Below are positions 1 to 8,854 of a DNA stretch of 64,000 bases, in pieces. How positions within the stretch are numbered: the first letter of the stretch is position 1; each line of letters starts with the position of its first letter. Origin of the DNA: Mesorhizobium zhangyense (GTDB taxonomy: Bacteria; Pseudomonadota; Alphaproteobacteria; Rhizobiales; Rhizobiaceae). Made by a program: the position numbers and the translations under genes. Under the pieces are notes generated by a model. That model saw only the letters and a list, made by a program, of their open reading frames with translations. It was not told the origin of the DNA and ran no database searches. The stretch is from contig NZ_JAAKZG010000002.1 of the NCBI RefSeq assembly GCF_011045115.1, positions 186,001 to 250,000 of the forward strand. Reading direction: 5' to 3'.

Positions 1-36
1 TCTTCGTGGCACATCGCCGATCTGGTTCCTGGCTGG

Positions 37-2352
37 ATGTCGCGTATGGCGCAGCATCGCCAGCATCAGCTATCATCGGTCTCCGCCGAAGCCGCCTCCG
101 TCGATCAGGACCGGCGGCTTGCAACGCGGCGGCAGGATGATGACAGCGTGCGTGGCAACGAAGATCAGTTCGCTCAAAGGGGCGATGATGGTGACGACCA
201 GCAGTGGAAGCCGCTGGTCGACCCGATGAAGGTCATCGGCGGTGTCGCCCGCTCCAAATTGCTAATTGCAGCGACGACGATACTCGGCGCGCTGCTCGGC
301 ATCGCCATCGCATTGTCGACGCCCAAGACATACGAGGCGGCAACCGAGTTGCTGATCGATCCGCGCGACCTCAAGCTGGTCGACCGGGACCTCACCCAGG
401 CCGGCTTCTCCAACGAGGCGACGCTCGCCATCGTCGAGAACCAGGTTCGCGTCATCACGTCGGGAACCGTGCTCAACAAAGTCGTCGACCGCCTCAATCT
501 CGAAAGCGATCCCGAGTTCAACGGGCAGGGCGGGGGCGGGCCTCTGTCATTCGTCCGCTCGCTGCTGTCACGCGGCAGCAACGGCGCCGACGATCCCGGC
601 CGCCGCCGCTCGCTGGCCGTCGGCAACCTCGCCAAGGCCCTTTCGGTGGAACGCGGCGGCAAGACCTTCGTGGTCGTCATCGATGTGAAGACGCAGGACG
701 GCGAGAAGTCGGCGCTTATCGCCAACACCATGGCGGATGTTTTCCTGAAGACCTATGGCGAGTTGCAGTCCGATACCGCCGGCCGCGCCACCGACGAACT
801 GACGGCCCGTCTCGACGAGCTTCGCAGCGGCGTGGAAGCGGCCGAGCGCAAGGTCGAAGCCTTCAAGGCCGAGAACGATCTCATCAACGCACAGGGCCGC
901 CTGATCAGCGACGACGAGATCCTGAAGCTCAACGAGCAGCTTTCGATCGCGCGCGCCCGCACGCTGGAACTCAATGCCAAGGCCGCCTCCACCAGAGGCG
1001 TCAATGTCGATTCCGTTCTCGGCGGCGTGCTGCCGGAAGAGATAGCGTCGGCGAGCATGACCGAACTGCGCTCGCAATATTCGACGCTGAAGGGTGAGGC
1101 CGACCGTCTCGCCGTCAAGCTCGGGCCGCGCCATCCGCAGCGCCAGGCGGTCGAAGGGCAGCTTGCCGGCGCGCGAGACCAGATCGCCGCCGAACTGCGC
1201 CGCATCGTTTCCTCGGTCCAGACCGAACTGAAGCGCGCCGTGCAGCTTGAACAGGAGCTCTCCTCGCGGCTGGCCCAGCTCAAGGTGCGTTCGGGCAGCG
1301 TCAGCAGCGAACTCGTGACCCTACGCGAACTGGAGCGCGAGGCGACCGCCAAGCGCGCCGTCTACGAATCCTTCCTGCTGCGTGCCCGCGAGACCGGCGA
1401 GCAGAGGGACATCAATACGGCCAATATGAGCGTGATTTCGGTCGCATATGCGCCGTTGCAGGCCAATGGGCCGTCACGCTCGACGATAACGATAGCCAGC
1501 ACCATCCTCGGTTTTCTGGCGGGCATCGGGCTGGGCGGCATGCGCGGCGCTTATGAAAGCCTGCGCGATACCGCCGACGATCGCCGTCGCCGGCGCAATC
1601 CACGCAAGCGCGACGCCGCGCCGCTGGATGTCCCGCCGGGCAACCGCGAGCCAGCGCAGCATCCATACCAGCCGGCCCCGCAAGCTGCACCATCTCCATT
1701 TGCCGAACCCGCCTTCGCACGCGAACCCGCGGCGCCGGCTAGCGCGTACTCCGTCGCGGAACGCGCAGTTTCGCAGCCGGCTCCAATGCCGCAGCAGCCT
1801 TCCTACCCAGAGACAGACCCGAGGCAAAATCCCGCCGCCGGCTACCCGACTTATCATGCGCCACAGCCGGTTCAAGCGCCTGTGACCTATCAGCAGGCTG
1901 CGGTGCCGCCTTTCGTCCAGCCGACGCCTCAGCCGCAGGCCTATCCGCAGCAGCCGGCGCCGCATGTCGGGCATTATGGGCAACCGCCGGTGCAGCCCAT
2001 GACTTATGCGCCACAGACAACGCCTTATCCGCAGGCGCCCGCGCAGATGTACCAGCCGCTGCATTCGCAGATTCAGCCGCAGGGCTATTATCCCTATCCT
2101 CAGCAAGCGCCTGCCTTTGAACAGCAAATGCCGGTTCAGCCTCAGCCGGTAGCGCCGCCCGCATATCAGCCGATGATGCCGGGGGCATTCCAGCCCGCGT
2201 CCGCACCGCAGCCGCACGCGCCGGCCGGCCAGCAAATGCCGGATCCTGCGGCCCATCAGCCGCCCATCGAAGAAATCCGCGCCAGCCTGCGCGACTTCCG
2301 CCAGGCCGTGGAAGAGCTCGCGACGTCACGCGCGCGCCGCCGCTATTTCTAA
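37..2352 (+). CDS. GumC/Wzz-type polysaccharide copolymerase, proline/glutamine-rich tail
   Basis: Inner-membrane protein of the chain-length determinant (Wzz/GumC) family, which works with a polymerase and export machinery in exopolysaccharide assembly. A first membrane helix lies near residues 74-93. It is followed by the Wzz domain, a long periplasmic coiled-coil region (about 255-460, many ELEREA/ARTLELNAKAA-like heptads) and a second membrane helix near 482-505. ExoP-type relatives carry a Walker-type tyrosine kinase after the second helix. Here there is instead about 200 residues rich in Pro, Gln, Ala and Tyr (roughly 545-740), then a short charged C-terminus (REIRASLRDFRQAVEELATS-like). 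No Walker A motif is visible, so a kinase would have to be separate. The frame stays open to base 1, so the true start could lie left of the window; ATG 37 is the first ATG. Confidence 0.8.
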   Translation: MSRMAQHRQHQLSSVSAEAASVDQDRRLATRRQDDDSVRGNEDQFAQRGDDGDDQQWKPLVDPMKVIGGVARSKLLIAATTILGALLGIAIALSTPKTYEAATELLIDPRDLKLVDRDLTQAGFSNEATLAIVENQVRVITSGTVLNKVVDRLNLESDPEFNGQGGGGPLSFVRSLLSRGSNGADDPGRRRSLAVGNLAKALSVERGGKTFVVVIDVKTQDGEKSALIANTMADVFLKTYGELQSDTAGRATDELTARLDELRSGVEAAERKVEAFKAENDLINAQGRLISDDEILKLNEQLSIARARTLELNAKAASTRGVNVDSVLGGVLPEEIASASMTELRSQYSTLKGEADRLAVKLGPRHPQRQAVEGQLAGARDQIAAELRRIVSSVQTELKRAVQLEQELSSRLAQLKVRSGSVSSELVTLRELEREATAKRAVYESFLLRARETGEQRDINTANMSVISVAYAPLQANGPSRSTITIASTILGFLAGIGLGGMRGAYESLRDTADDRRRRRNPRKRDAAPLDVPPGNREPAQHPYQPAPQAAPSPFAEPAFAREPAAPASAYSVAERAVSQPAPMPQQPSYPETDPRQNPAAGYPTYHAPQPVQAPVTYQQAAVPPFVQPTPQPQAYPQQPAPHVGHYGQPPVQPMTYAPQTTPYPQAPAQMYQPLHSQIQPQGYYPYPQQAPAFEQQMPVQPQPVAPPAYQPMMPGAFQPASAPQPHAPAGQQMPDPAAHQPPIEEIRASLRDFRQAVEELATSRARRRYF

Positions 2353-2482
2353 ATAATTCACCGCTGTTTCACGTTAGCGGCACGCCGTGCCGTATTGACG
2401 GGATTGCGCTGCGAATTTTTCGTGACTATGCCTGATATACGGGTATGCTTGCTATGCAAGAAAAATTCATAGGAAGAAATAA

Positions 2483-3382
2483 ATGGCTGAAGTGATCGAT
2501 GGCAAGCTGGTAGCCGAAGATGTTGTCGCGACCGTCAAGCGCCTGACCGCCGATCTGTTGGCCAAGCATGGCGTGACGCCCGGCCTTGCGGTGGTCATCG
2601 TCGGCGAGGATCCGGCCAGCCAGGTATACGTCTCCTCCAAGGGCAAGAAGGCCAAGGAGTGTGGTTTCCACTCGGTCCAGCACACGTTGCCCGCCGACAC
2701 CGGCGAAGCCGAGCTGCTCAAGCTCATCGGCGATCTCAACGCTGACCCGGCCATTCACGGCATCCTCGTTCAGCTGCCGCTGCCCGATCACGTCGATGCC
2801 GGCAAGGTCATCCAGACCATCGCGCCGGAAAAGGATGTCGACGGCTTTCACTTCATCAATGTCGGCAAGCTCGGCACCGGCGAACTGGCGACGGCCTTTG
2901 TGCCCTGCACGCCTGCCGGCTCGATGCTGCTGATCGAACGCGTGCGCGGCAAGGATCTGTCCGGCCTCAATGCCGTCGTCGTTGGGCGTTCCAACATCGT
3001 CGGCAAGCCGATGGCCAATTTGCTGCTCGCCGCCAACTGCACCGTCACCATCGCCCACAGCCGCACCAAGGACCTGCCGGCAATCGCCCGCACCGCCGAT
3101 ATTCTGGTAGCAGCCGTCGGCCGTCCGGAGATGATCAAGGGCGACTGGGTCAAGCCGGGTGCTACCGTCATCGACGTCGGCATCAACCGCATTCCGGCGC
3201 CCGAAAAGGGTGAGGGCAAGTCGCGGCTGGTCGGCGATGTCGCCTATGCCGAGGCGGCGAAGGTCGCGGGCGCCATCACGCCGGTGCCCGGCGGCGTCGG
3301 CCCGATGACCATCGCCATGCTGATGGCAAACACGCTTGTCTCTGCTAGTCTCGCTGCCGGCATCGAACGCCCGTCCTTCTAA
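2483..3382 (+). CDS. folD: FolD, methylenetetrahydrofolate dehydrogenase/cyclohydrolase
   Basis: Bifunctional cytosolic enzyme: NADP-dependent oxidation of 5,10-methylene-THF and hydrolysis of methenyl-THF to 10-formyl-THF, feeding purine and formyl-Met synthesis. The 299-residue length is normal. Visible family motifs are the catalytic Tyr/Lys region [13 protein letters not shown] (residues 49-61), QLPLPDHVD, the Rossmann signature [14 protein letters not shown] and the C-terminal [13 protein letters not shown]. The start at ATG 2483 has GGAAG upstream at a normal distance. The 130-bp gap after the exopolysaccharide gene holds a plausible promoter (TTGACG near 2395). The gene is probably monocistronic or loosely linked to the GlxA-type regulator that begins 31 bp downstream. 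Confidence 0.95.
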   Translation: MAEVIDGKLVAEDVVATVKRLTADLLAKHGVTPGLAVVIVGEDPASQVYVSSKGKKAKECGFHSVQHTLPADTGEAELLKLIGDLNADPAIHGILVQLPLPDHVDAGKVIQTIAPEKDVDGFHFINVGKLGTGELATAFVPCTPAGSMLLIERVRGKDLSGLNAVVVGRSNIVGKPMANLLLAANCTVTIAHSRTKDLPAIARTADILVAAVGRPEMIKGDWVKPGATVIDVGINRIPAPEKGEGKSRLVGDVAYAEAAKVAGAITPVPGGVGPMTIAMLMANTLVSASLAAGIERPSF

Positions 3383-3413
3383 CTATCTTTCAGCCCAAAC
3401 GCAGGTGGCATCT

Positions 3414-4412
3414 TTGCCGAAGCTTCCCGTTCCGGTAGATATGCCGCCCATGGCCGATTTGGTTCAAGGCGGCCGGCAGTTCGCTTTCCTGCTGGTCGAC
3501 AAGTTCTCAATGTTTTCCCTGGCAGCCGCGATCGACACGGTTCGTTCGGCGAACCGTCTGCTCGGCCAGGATTATTACGGCTGGACGACGGTCTCCGCCG
3601 ATGGCGATTCCGTCATTGCGTCCAACGGCCTGCCTTTGAAGGTCGATTACAGCGTGGCCGATGTACCGCCCGTCGACATATTGTTCGTCTGCGTCGGCCT
3701 GACCACGGAATTCCCCGGCAAGAGCAAGGTGCTCGGCGCGCTTCGCAACTGGGGAAGGCGCGGCGGCACGCTCGGCGCGCTCTCGGTCGGCTCCTACCTG
3801 CTGGCCGAAGCCGGCCAGCTCGAGGGCCATCGCTGCACCATCCATTGGGAAAACCGCGCCGGCTTCACCGAGCGCTTTCCCGACATCAACTGCACCGGCA
3901 ACGTCTTCGAGATCGACCGCAAGCGCTACACCTGCGCCGGCGGCACCACCTCCATCGACCTGATGCTGGAGATCGTCCGCACCGATTTCGGTTCCAACAT
4001 CGCCAATGGCGTCGCCAACCAGTTCCAGCACGAGCGTATCCGTTCGGCCGGAGACCGCCAGCGTGTCGGGCCGGAGCGGGACCTCACCGGCAAGTCGGAA
4101 AAGCTGCGCAAGATCGTCGAATTGATGGCCGACAATCTCGACGAGCCGTTTTCGGCGGTGCAACTGGCGAAGTCGGCCGGCCTCTCGGTGCGGCAGGTAG
4201 AGCGCCTGTTCCTGCGCCATCTCACCGTCACGCCCGGCCGCTACTACATGCGCCTGCGGCTGGAGCGCGCGCGCGAGCTTTTGCGTCAGACCAACATGCC
4301 GATCCTCGACGTGGCCATCGCGACCGGCTTCACCTCGCATTCCTATTTCGCGCAAAGCTATCGCCTGCAATTCGGCCGCCCGCCCAGCGAAGAGCGCCGC
4401 ACGACCTATTAG
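3414..4412 (+). CDS. GlxA/CdhR-family AraC transcriptional regulator
   Basis: Two-domain regulator. The N-terminal half is DJ-1/PfpI-like (FAFLLVDKFSMFSLAAAID ... LAEAGQLEGHRCTIHWENR), as in ArgR/GbdR/CdhR regulators of quaternary-amine and arginine catabolism. The C-terminal half is an AraC double helix-turn-helix (FSAVQLAKSAGLSVRQVERLF and LDVAIATGFTSHSYFAQSYR). The open frame extends back into folD (ATG 3336), but that start would overlap folD by 47 bp. TTG 3414 is preceded by AGGTGG at 3403-3408 with 5-nt spacing, so I chose it; ATG 3441 is the other option. The effector is unknown, and no metabolic operon of the usual targets sits beside it. Confidence 0.8.
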   Translation: MPKLPVPVDMPPMADLVQGGRQFAFLLVDKFSMFSLAAAIDTVRSANRLLGQDYYGWTTVSADGDSVIASNGLPLKVDYSVADVPPVDILFVCVGLTTEFPGKSKVLGALRNWGRRGGTLGALSVGSYLLAEAGQLEGHRCTIHWENRAGFTERFPDINCTGNVFEIDRKRYTCAGGTTSIDLMLEIVRTDFGSNIANGVANQFQHERIRSAGDRQRVGPERDLTGKSEKLRKIVELMADNLDEPFSAVQLAKSAGLSVRQVERLFLRHLTVTPGRYYMRLRLERARELLRQTNMPILDVAIATGFTSHSYFAQSYRLQFGRPPSEERRTTY

Positions 4413-4463
4413 AGCATGTCGCATTTTATGCGCCCCAGCGCTCCCTGCCTTCCAACGTCGGCG

Positions 4464-4585
4464 CTGCCCCTCACCTGCCTGCCGGCTTCCTCTCCCCGTA
4501 TAGAGACGGGGAGAGGAAGGCTGGCCGCAACGATGACGCCTCCCTCTCCCCGTTCTTACGGGGAGAGGGTAAGGGTGAGGGGCAG
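4464..4585. repeat. interspersed palindromic repeat, family A copy 1
   Basis: The element ends in the inverted pair CTGCCCCTCAC (4464-4474) and GTGAGGGGCAG (4575-4585). Inside are two strong hairpins: CTTCCTCTCCCCGT / ACGGGGAGAGGAAG (4486-4519) and CCCTCTCCCCGT / ACGGGGAGAGGG (4542-4569). A second copy of the same family lies at 55072-55236. It sits in the gap between two convergent genes, like typical REP/RPE-type elements of Rhizobiales. Confidence 0.85.
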
Positions 4586-4644
4586 CACGACATCCAAAGG
4601 CCATGCCCCCGCAGTGAGATGAAGGCCATCTCCATCAAGTTGTC

Positions 4645-5445
4645 TCAGGCCGCGAGGAACCCGCCGTCAGTCGCCAGCACATGCCCGACGACAAAGGCCG
4701 ACTGGTCGGATGCAAGCCACACCACGGCTTCCGCCACTTCTTCGGGTTCGCCCATGCGCCGCAGCGGCAGCCCCGCCGCCACCGCCTCCAATCCTCCGAC
4801 GCCGGACGCCGCCAGCTTCATCATGTCGGTCACCACCCGGCCGGGCGCGACCGCGTTGATGCGCACGCCGCGCGACGCATAGGTCATCGCCGCCGAGCGC
4901 ATCAGCGAGATCACTGCCGCTTTCGAGGCCGAGTAGAGCGCGAAACCGGGGTTGGGATTGCGCACACCGCTGACGGATGTGTTGATGACGATGCGCCCGC
5001 TGCCTTGCGGCAACATCACCGCCAGCTGCTGCTTCAGGCACACGAACACGGAGCGCACATTGGTGTCGAACACAGCGTCGAATGTCTCGGTGCTCTGCGT
5101 CTCCAGCGGCCCGGGCCGTTCCTGATAGCCGGCATTGTTGAAAGCCACATCCAGCCGCCCAAACCGCTCGACTGTCGCCCGCACCAGATGCTCGACTTCC
5201 TCGTCATTGGTCACGTCCGTGCGCACGAACAAGCTTTGCGCCCCGGTGGCGCGGCATGCTTGCGCAACGGCTTCACCTTCCTCGGCGCGACGCCCCGCAA
5301 TGACCACTGCGGCGGCACCTTCGACGGCCATCTTGAGCGCAGTCGCCTGTCCGATGCCGCTGCCGCCGCCGGTGATCAGGCAGACGCAGTCAGCCATTCG
5401 GGCATGTGCTGCTTGCTCGTTTGAATTAAAGGTTTCCACGGACAT
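4645..5445 (-). CDS. SDR-family oxidoreductase
   Basis: Classical short-chain dehydrogenase/reductase using NAD(P)H. The cofactor motif ITGGGSGIGQA follows residue 20, then NNAG in FNNAGYQERPG, the catalytic Ser in VINTSVSG, and YxxxK as YSASKAAV. The C-terminal PGRVVTDM and ATDGGF end is typical. Substrate cannot be read from sequence. ATG 5445 was taken; an internal Met at residue 17 (5397), just before the Rossmann fold, is an alternative start. It is transcribed divergently from the MarR-type gene at 5525, and both share a palindrome at 5484-5500, so it is probably that regulator's target. Confidence 0.85.
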   Translation of the reverse strand: MSVETFNSNEQAAHARMADCVCLITGGGSGIGQATALKMAVEGAAAVVIAGRRAEEGEAVAQACRATGAQSLFVRTDVTNDEEVEHLVRATVERFGRLDVAFNNAGYQERPGPLETQSTETFDAVFDTNVRSVFVCLKQQLAVMLPQGSGRIVINTSVSGVRNPNPGFALYSASKAAVISLMRSAAMTYASRGVRINAVAPGRVVTDMMKLAASGVGGLEAVAAGLPLRRMGEPEEVAEAVVWLASDQSAFVVGHVLATDGGFLAA

Positions 5446-5483
5446 GTCTGCCTCGTTTACGCAACTCTGATTGATTTCAGATA

Positions 5484-5500
5484 AGTTGTATCTTACAACT
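5484..5500. promoter_or_regulatory. palindromic operator between SDR and MarR genes
   Basis: AGTTGTATCTTACAACT is a perfect 7-bp inverted repeat around a 3-nt centre. It lies 39 bp upstream of the SDR start and 25 bp upstream of the MarR start. The size and position fit a MarR-family dimer site that would repress both divergent genes. Binding is inferred. Confidence 0.65.
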
Positions 5501-5524
5501 AATTATAAACAAGAGGATCATGAA

Positions 5525-5968
5525 ATGCTGGAAAGCGAAGAGATCGAAAAGGTCCGCGATTCCTCGCGCAAGCTCGTGCGCGAACTCGGTTTCATGCGGC
5601 CCACTCTTGCCTCAACCGGCCTGCCGATTTCCGCCGTTCATGCGCTGATCGAGATTGGCGGCAACGAGGCGATGACTGCCGGCATGCTCAGCGAAATCCT
5701 CAACCTCGAAAAATCGAGTGTCAGCCGGATGCTGCGCAAGCTGGTCGATACCGGCGAAATCGAGGAGCGGACAAGCCCCGGCGATGCCCGCTCAAAGCTC
5801 CTGACGCTGACGGCGCGCGGAAAGGCGACGCTCGCGGCAATCGACAGTTTTGGGCAAAATCAGGTTGCCGCGGCCTTCCGGCATTTGTCCGACGATCAGC
5901 GGAGCACGGTTGTTGCCGGGTTGATCGCCTACGCTGAGGCGCTGCACACAGTCCGCGCCGGCAAATGA
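5525..5968 (+). CDS. MarR-family transcriptional regulator
   Basis: Winged-helix regulator of 147 residues. The recognition region reads TAGMLSEILNLEKSSVSRMLRKLVDTGEIEE, followed by the wing R-S-P-G-D-A-R-S-K-L-L-T-L-T, both typical of MarR proteins. The start at ATG 5525 is favoured by AGAGG 8 nt upstream; the longer frame from 5471 would run through the operator and has no ribosome binding site. It probably autoregulates and controls the divergent SDR gene through the palindrome at 5484-5500. No efflux pump or aromatic-degradation gene is adjacent, so the ligand is unknown. Confidence 0.85.
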   Translation: MLESEEIEKVRDSSRKLVRELGFMRPTLASTGLPISAVHALIEIGGNEAMTAGMLSEILNLEKSSVSRMLRKLVDTGEIEERTSPGDARSKLLTLTARGKATLAAIDSFGQNQVAAAFRHLSDDQRSTVVAGLIAYAEALHTVRAGK

Positions 5969-6010
5969 TGCGAAGTTCGACGCTCCTCTAAGGAGACAGG
6001 CGCTTGCGGA

Positions 6011-6156
6011 GGGACCCCTACCCCTAACCCCTCCCCACAAGGGGAGGGGGACTTTGCTGCACGGCTGCTCAGCCCCAATCTTTAACGTTCTTGGTGGCAA
6101 AGGCGATGAAATCGTCCCCCTCCTCCTTGTGGGGAGGGGCTAGGGGTGGGGGTCCC
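6011..6156. repeat. interspersed palindromic repeat, family B
   Basis: The imperfect ends are inverted (GGGACCCCTACCCCTAACCC at 6011-6030 against GGGTGGGGGTCCC ending at 6156). Two inner C/G-rich arms, CCCCTCCCCACAAGGGGAGG and its partner CTTGTGGGGAGGGG, surround about 65 bp of non-palindromic core. It fills the gap between the convergent MarR and edd genes. Confidence 0.75.
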
Positions 6157-6198
6157 GCCGCAAGTGCTAATCCTCGATGAGAAACAGGCCGCCCGTCT

Positions 6199-8022
6199 TC
6201 AAACCATCCCGAACGCGCTCGCGCCCTGATCGGCACGAGCAACCATCTGCCGGAATCCAGCGAACAACTCGCGCCCGAAACCATATTCGTTTGCCGTGAG
6301 GTCGATCAGCGGCACCTTGCGCGCCTTCAACTCAGCCTCGGGAACGAACACTTCCAGTGTCCCATTGTCGGCATCAAGCCGCACGATATCGCCGTCGCAG
6401 ATTTTGCCGATCGGCCCGCCTTCCAACGCTTCCGGTGTCACATGGATCGCCGCCGGCACCTTGCCGGATGCGCCCGACATGCGGCCGTCGGTGACAAGCG
6501 CCACCTTGTGGCCGCGGTCCTGCAGGATGCCCAGAATGGTGGTCAGCTTGTGCAGTTCCGGCATGCCGTTGGCGCGCGGTCCCTGGAAGCGGATGACGGC
6601 GACGAAATCGCGGTCGAGTTCGCCGGCCTTGAAGGCGTCGTTCAGCGCCTGCTGGCTGTCCAGCACCACGGCGGGTGCCTCGATCAGGCGGCGTTCGGGC
6701 TTGACGGCAGACGTCTTGATGACGGCGTGGCCGATATTGCCCGACAGCATTTTCAGGCCGCCATTCGACTGGAACGCCTTGGCAAACGGCGCCAGCACCT
6801 TCTCGTCGCCGCTCTGCTTGGGCGCGGCTTCGCGGGTGACGCTGCCGTCTACGCCAAGCTTGGCTTCGACTGCATAGGGGCGCAGGCCTTCGCCCCACAC
6901 GGTCTGCACATCCTCATGCAGCAGGCCGGCGTCGAGCAGTTCGCGGATCAGGAAGCCGAGCCCGCCGGCGGCGTGGAAATGGTTCACGTCGGAAAGACCG
7001 TTCGGATATACGCGCGCCAGAAGCGGGGTCGCGTCGGAGAGATCGGAAATATCCTGCCAGGTCAGCTTGATGCCTGCCGCTGCCGCCATAGCGAGCAGGT
7101 GAATCGTGTGGTTGGTCGAGCCGCCGGTGGCGTGCAGGCCGACGACGCCGTTGACGATCGACCGCTCGTCGATCATCCGCCCGACAGGCGTATAGGCGTT
7201 GCCGAGCGCGGTGATCGCCAGCGCGCGCTTGGCGGCTTCCCTGGTCAGCGCATCGCGCAGCGGCGTGCCCGGATTGACGAAGGATGCGCCCGGCGTGTGC
7301 AGGCCCATGATCTCCATCAGCATCTGGTTGGAATTGGCCGTGCCATAGAAGGTGCAGGTGCCAGGGCCGTGATAGGACTTCGATTCCGCCTCAAGCAGTT
7401 CGGGACGGCCGACCTTGCCCTCGGCATAGAGCTGGCGAATCCGGGCCTTTTCGTCGTTGGGCAGGCCCGACGTCATTGGCCCGGCAGGAATGAACACGGC
7501 CGGCAGATGGCCGAAGGTCAGGGCCCCGATGAGCAGGCCCGGCACGATCTTGTCGCAGACGCCGAGGAACACGGCGGCGTCGAACATGTTGTGGCTGAGG
7601 CCGACAGCCGCCGCCATGGCGATCACGTCGCGCGAAAACAGCGAAAGCTCCATGCCCGGCTGGCCTTGGGTGACGCCGTCGCACATGGCCGGCACGCCGC
7701 CCGCCACCTGCGCGATGCCGCCCACTTCGCTCGCCGCCTGCTTGATCATCTGCGGAAAGGTCTCAAAAGGCTGATGCGCCGACAGCATGTCGTTGTAGGA
7801 GGTGATGATGCCGAGGTTCGGCACCTTGTCGCCGCCGAGCGCGATTTTTTCAGACGGGCTGCAAACCGCAAAGCCGTGAGCGAGGTTGCCGCAGGAAAGC
7901 ACCGCGCGGTTGGCCGAGCGGCTGGAGGCTTCGGCGATGCGCCCGAGATAGATTTCTCGCGAGCCCCTGGACCGCTCGCGGATGCGGTTGGTGATGGCTT
8001 CGATATCGCTTCTCGCGGTCAT
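6199..8022 (-). CDS. edd: phosphogluconate dehydratase (Edd)
   Basis: Converts 6-phosphogluconate to 2-keto-3-deoxy-6-phosphogluconate, the defining step of the Entner-Doudoroff pathway; a cytosolic iron-sulfur dehydratase of the IlvD/Edd family. Motifs include [49 protein letters not shown] and [17 protein letters not shown]. The start is ATG 8022 ([13 protein letters not shown]), giving 607 residues as in known Edd proteins. The frame stays open further upstream but only through the palindromic element. It is the last gene of zwf-pgl-edd, separated from pgl by a 127-bp gap holding a repeat. The aldolase (eda) is not in the window. Confidence 0.95.
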   Translation of the reverse strand: MTARSDIEAITNRIRERSRGSREIYLGRIAEASSRSANRAVLSCGNLAHGFAVCSPSEKIALGGDKVPNLGIITSYNDMLSAHQPFETFPQMIKQAASEVGGIAQVAGGVPAMCDGVTQGQPGMELSLFSRDVIAMAAAVGLSHNMFDAAVFLGVCDKIVPGLLIGALTFGHLPAVFIPAGPMTSGLPNDEKARIRQLYAEGKVGRPELLEAESKSYHGPGTCTFYGTANSNQMLMEIMGLHTPGASFVNPGTPLRDALTREAAKRALAITALGNAYTPVGRMIDERSIVNGVVGLHATGGSTNHTIHLLAMAAAAGIKLTWQDISDLSDATPLLARVYPNGLSDVNHFHAAGGLGFLIRELLDAGLLHEDVQTVWGEGLRPYAVEAKLGVDGSVTREAAPKQSGDEKVLAPFAKAFQSNGGLKMLSGNIGHAVIKTSAVKPERRLIEAPAVVLDSQQALNDAFKAGELDRDFVAVIRFQGPRANGMPELHKLTTILGILQDRGHKVALVTDGRMSGASGKVPAAIHVTPEALEGGPIGKICDGDIVRLDADNGTLEVFVPEAELKARKVPLIDLTANEYGFGRELFAGFRQMVARADQGASAFGMV

Positions 8023-8050
8023 GGCTCTCGGTCCTGTCTTGTTGTTTGAC

Positions 8051-8103
8051 CATGACCTTTTCGAAAACCGGTTCCCGTCTTCGGGATCATGGTCTGGATC
8101 ATG
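8051..8103. repeat. small palindromic element between pgl and edd
   Basis: The segment reads CATGACC, then TTTTCGAAAACCGGTTCCCG, then TCTTCGGGATCATGG and a second GGATCATG. It matches the common Rhizobiales short repeat built around GAAAACCGG and GGGATCATG. It sits inside the zwf-pgl-edd operon, so it would be transcribed and could fold in the mRNA. A fragment of a related sequence (GCATGATCCTGAAAGGCCGG) occurs at 45648. Confidence 0.6.
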
Positions 8104-8149
8104 CCGCGGAAAACGTGGAGGAGCGTTCTCCGGCTCGACATGCAGAATA

Positions 8150-8851
8150 TTACAGCGTCCAGAACACCTGGACGGGTGTCTTTGCGTGGTCGAATACGGC
8201 GCGCACAGGCAGGTGGCTTCCATCGCCGAGCGCTGCTTCCAGAACGCGGCGCTTCTCCACGCCTTCGATATGCAAGGCGACGAAGCCTGCCTCGGCAATG
8301 CGCGGTAGCGTCAGCGTCAGGCGGGGCTCGATGCCGCTTGCCGCATGCACCGGCAGCACGTTCGACTTGGAAGCCGGGTCGAGCAGCGCGGCCAGATTGC
8401 CGGCGTCGGGGAAGAAAGAAGCCGTGTGGCCGTCGCCGCCCATGCCGAGGATCGCGGCATCCAGAGGCAGCGCGCTGCGGGCGATTGAATCATTGGCGCG
8501 CTGTGCGGCACTCTGCACGTTGCCTGCCTCGGAATAGAGGCCGACGAAATTTGCCGCCGCCGCTTCGTGCTGGAGCAGGTTCGCGGCCACCAGTCCGGCG
8601 TTTGAGCGCGGTGAATCCGCCGGCACGAACCGCTCGTCGATCAGCGTCACCGTCACCTTGGCCCAGTCGAGCTTTTCGCGCGAAAGCGTGCGGAAAAACA
8701 GACCGGGCGTGGTGCCGCCGGAAACGGCGATCGTCGCTTTTCCGCGCAAGGCGATTGCATCGCCGAGAACCTTGGCGACCGTGCCGGAAAGCCCCAGCGC
8801 CAGCGTCTCGGACGAGGCGAATTCGTGCCAGCTGCGGGCAGCCACGTCCAT
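8150..8851 (-). CDS. pgl: 6-phosphogluconolactonase
   Basis: Hydrolyses 6-phosphoglucono-delta-lactone to 6-phosphogluconate. The 233-residue protein has the glucosamine-6-phosphate isomerase-like fold: [37 protein letters not shown], and [20 protein letters not shown] with the conserved GGDGH. It is the middle gene of zwf-pgl-edd, with only 3 nt between the zwf stop and its start, so translation is likely coupled. Confidence 0.93.
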   Translation of the reverse strand: MDVAARSWHEFASSETLALGLSGTVAKVLGDAIALRGKATIAVSGGTTPGLFFRTLSREKLDWAKVTVTLIDERFVPADSPRSNAGLVAANLLQHEAAAANFVGLYSEAGNVQSAAQRANDSIARSALPLDAAILGMGGDGHTASFFPDAGNLAALLDPASKSNVLPVHAASGIEPRLTLTLPRIAEAGFVALHIEGVEKRRVLEAALGDGSHLPVRAVFDHAKTPVQVFWTL

Positions 8852-8854
8852 CGC

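Noticed and set aside
3336-3413. Upstream ATG for the GlxA-type regulator
   Set aside because: It would overlap the folD coding end and has no ribosome site; TTG 3414 has one at proper spacing.
6442-8049. Long open frame on the plus strand opposite edd (535 codons)
   Set aside because: Shadow of a GC-rich gene: low-complexity Arg/His/Gly composition, no ribosome site, and the opposite strand encodes a complete edd.
8023-8298. N-terminal extension of Edd to 8298
   Set aside because: It would overlap pgl and translate a palindromic repeat; ATG 8022 gives the normal family length and start.
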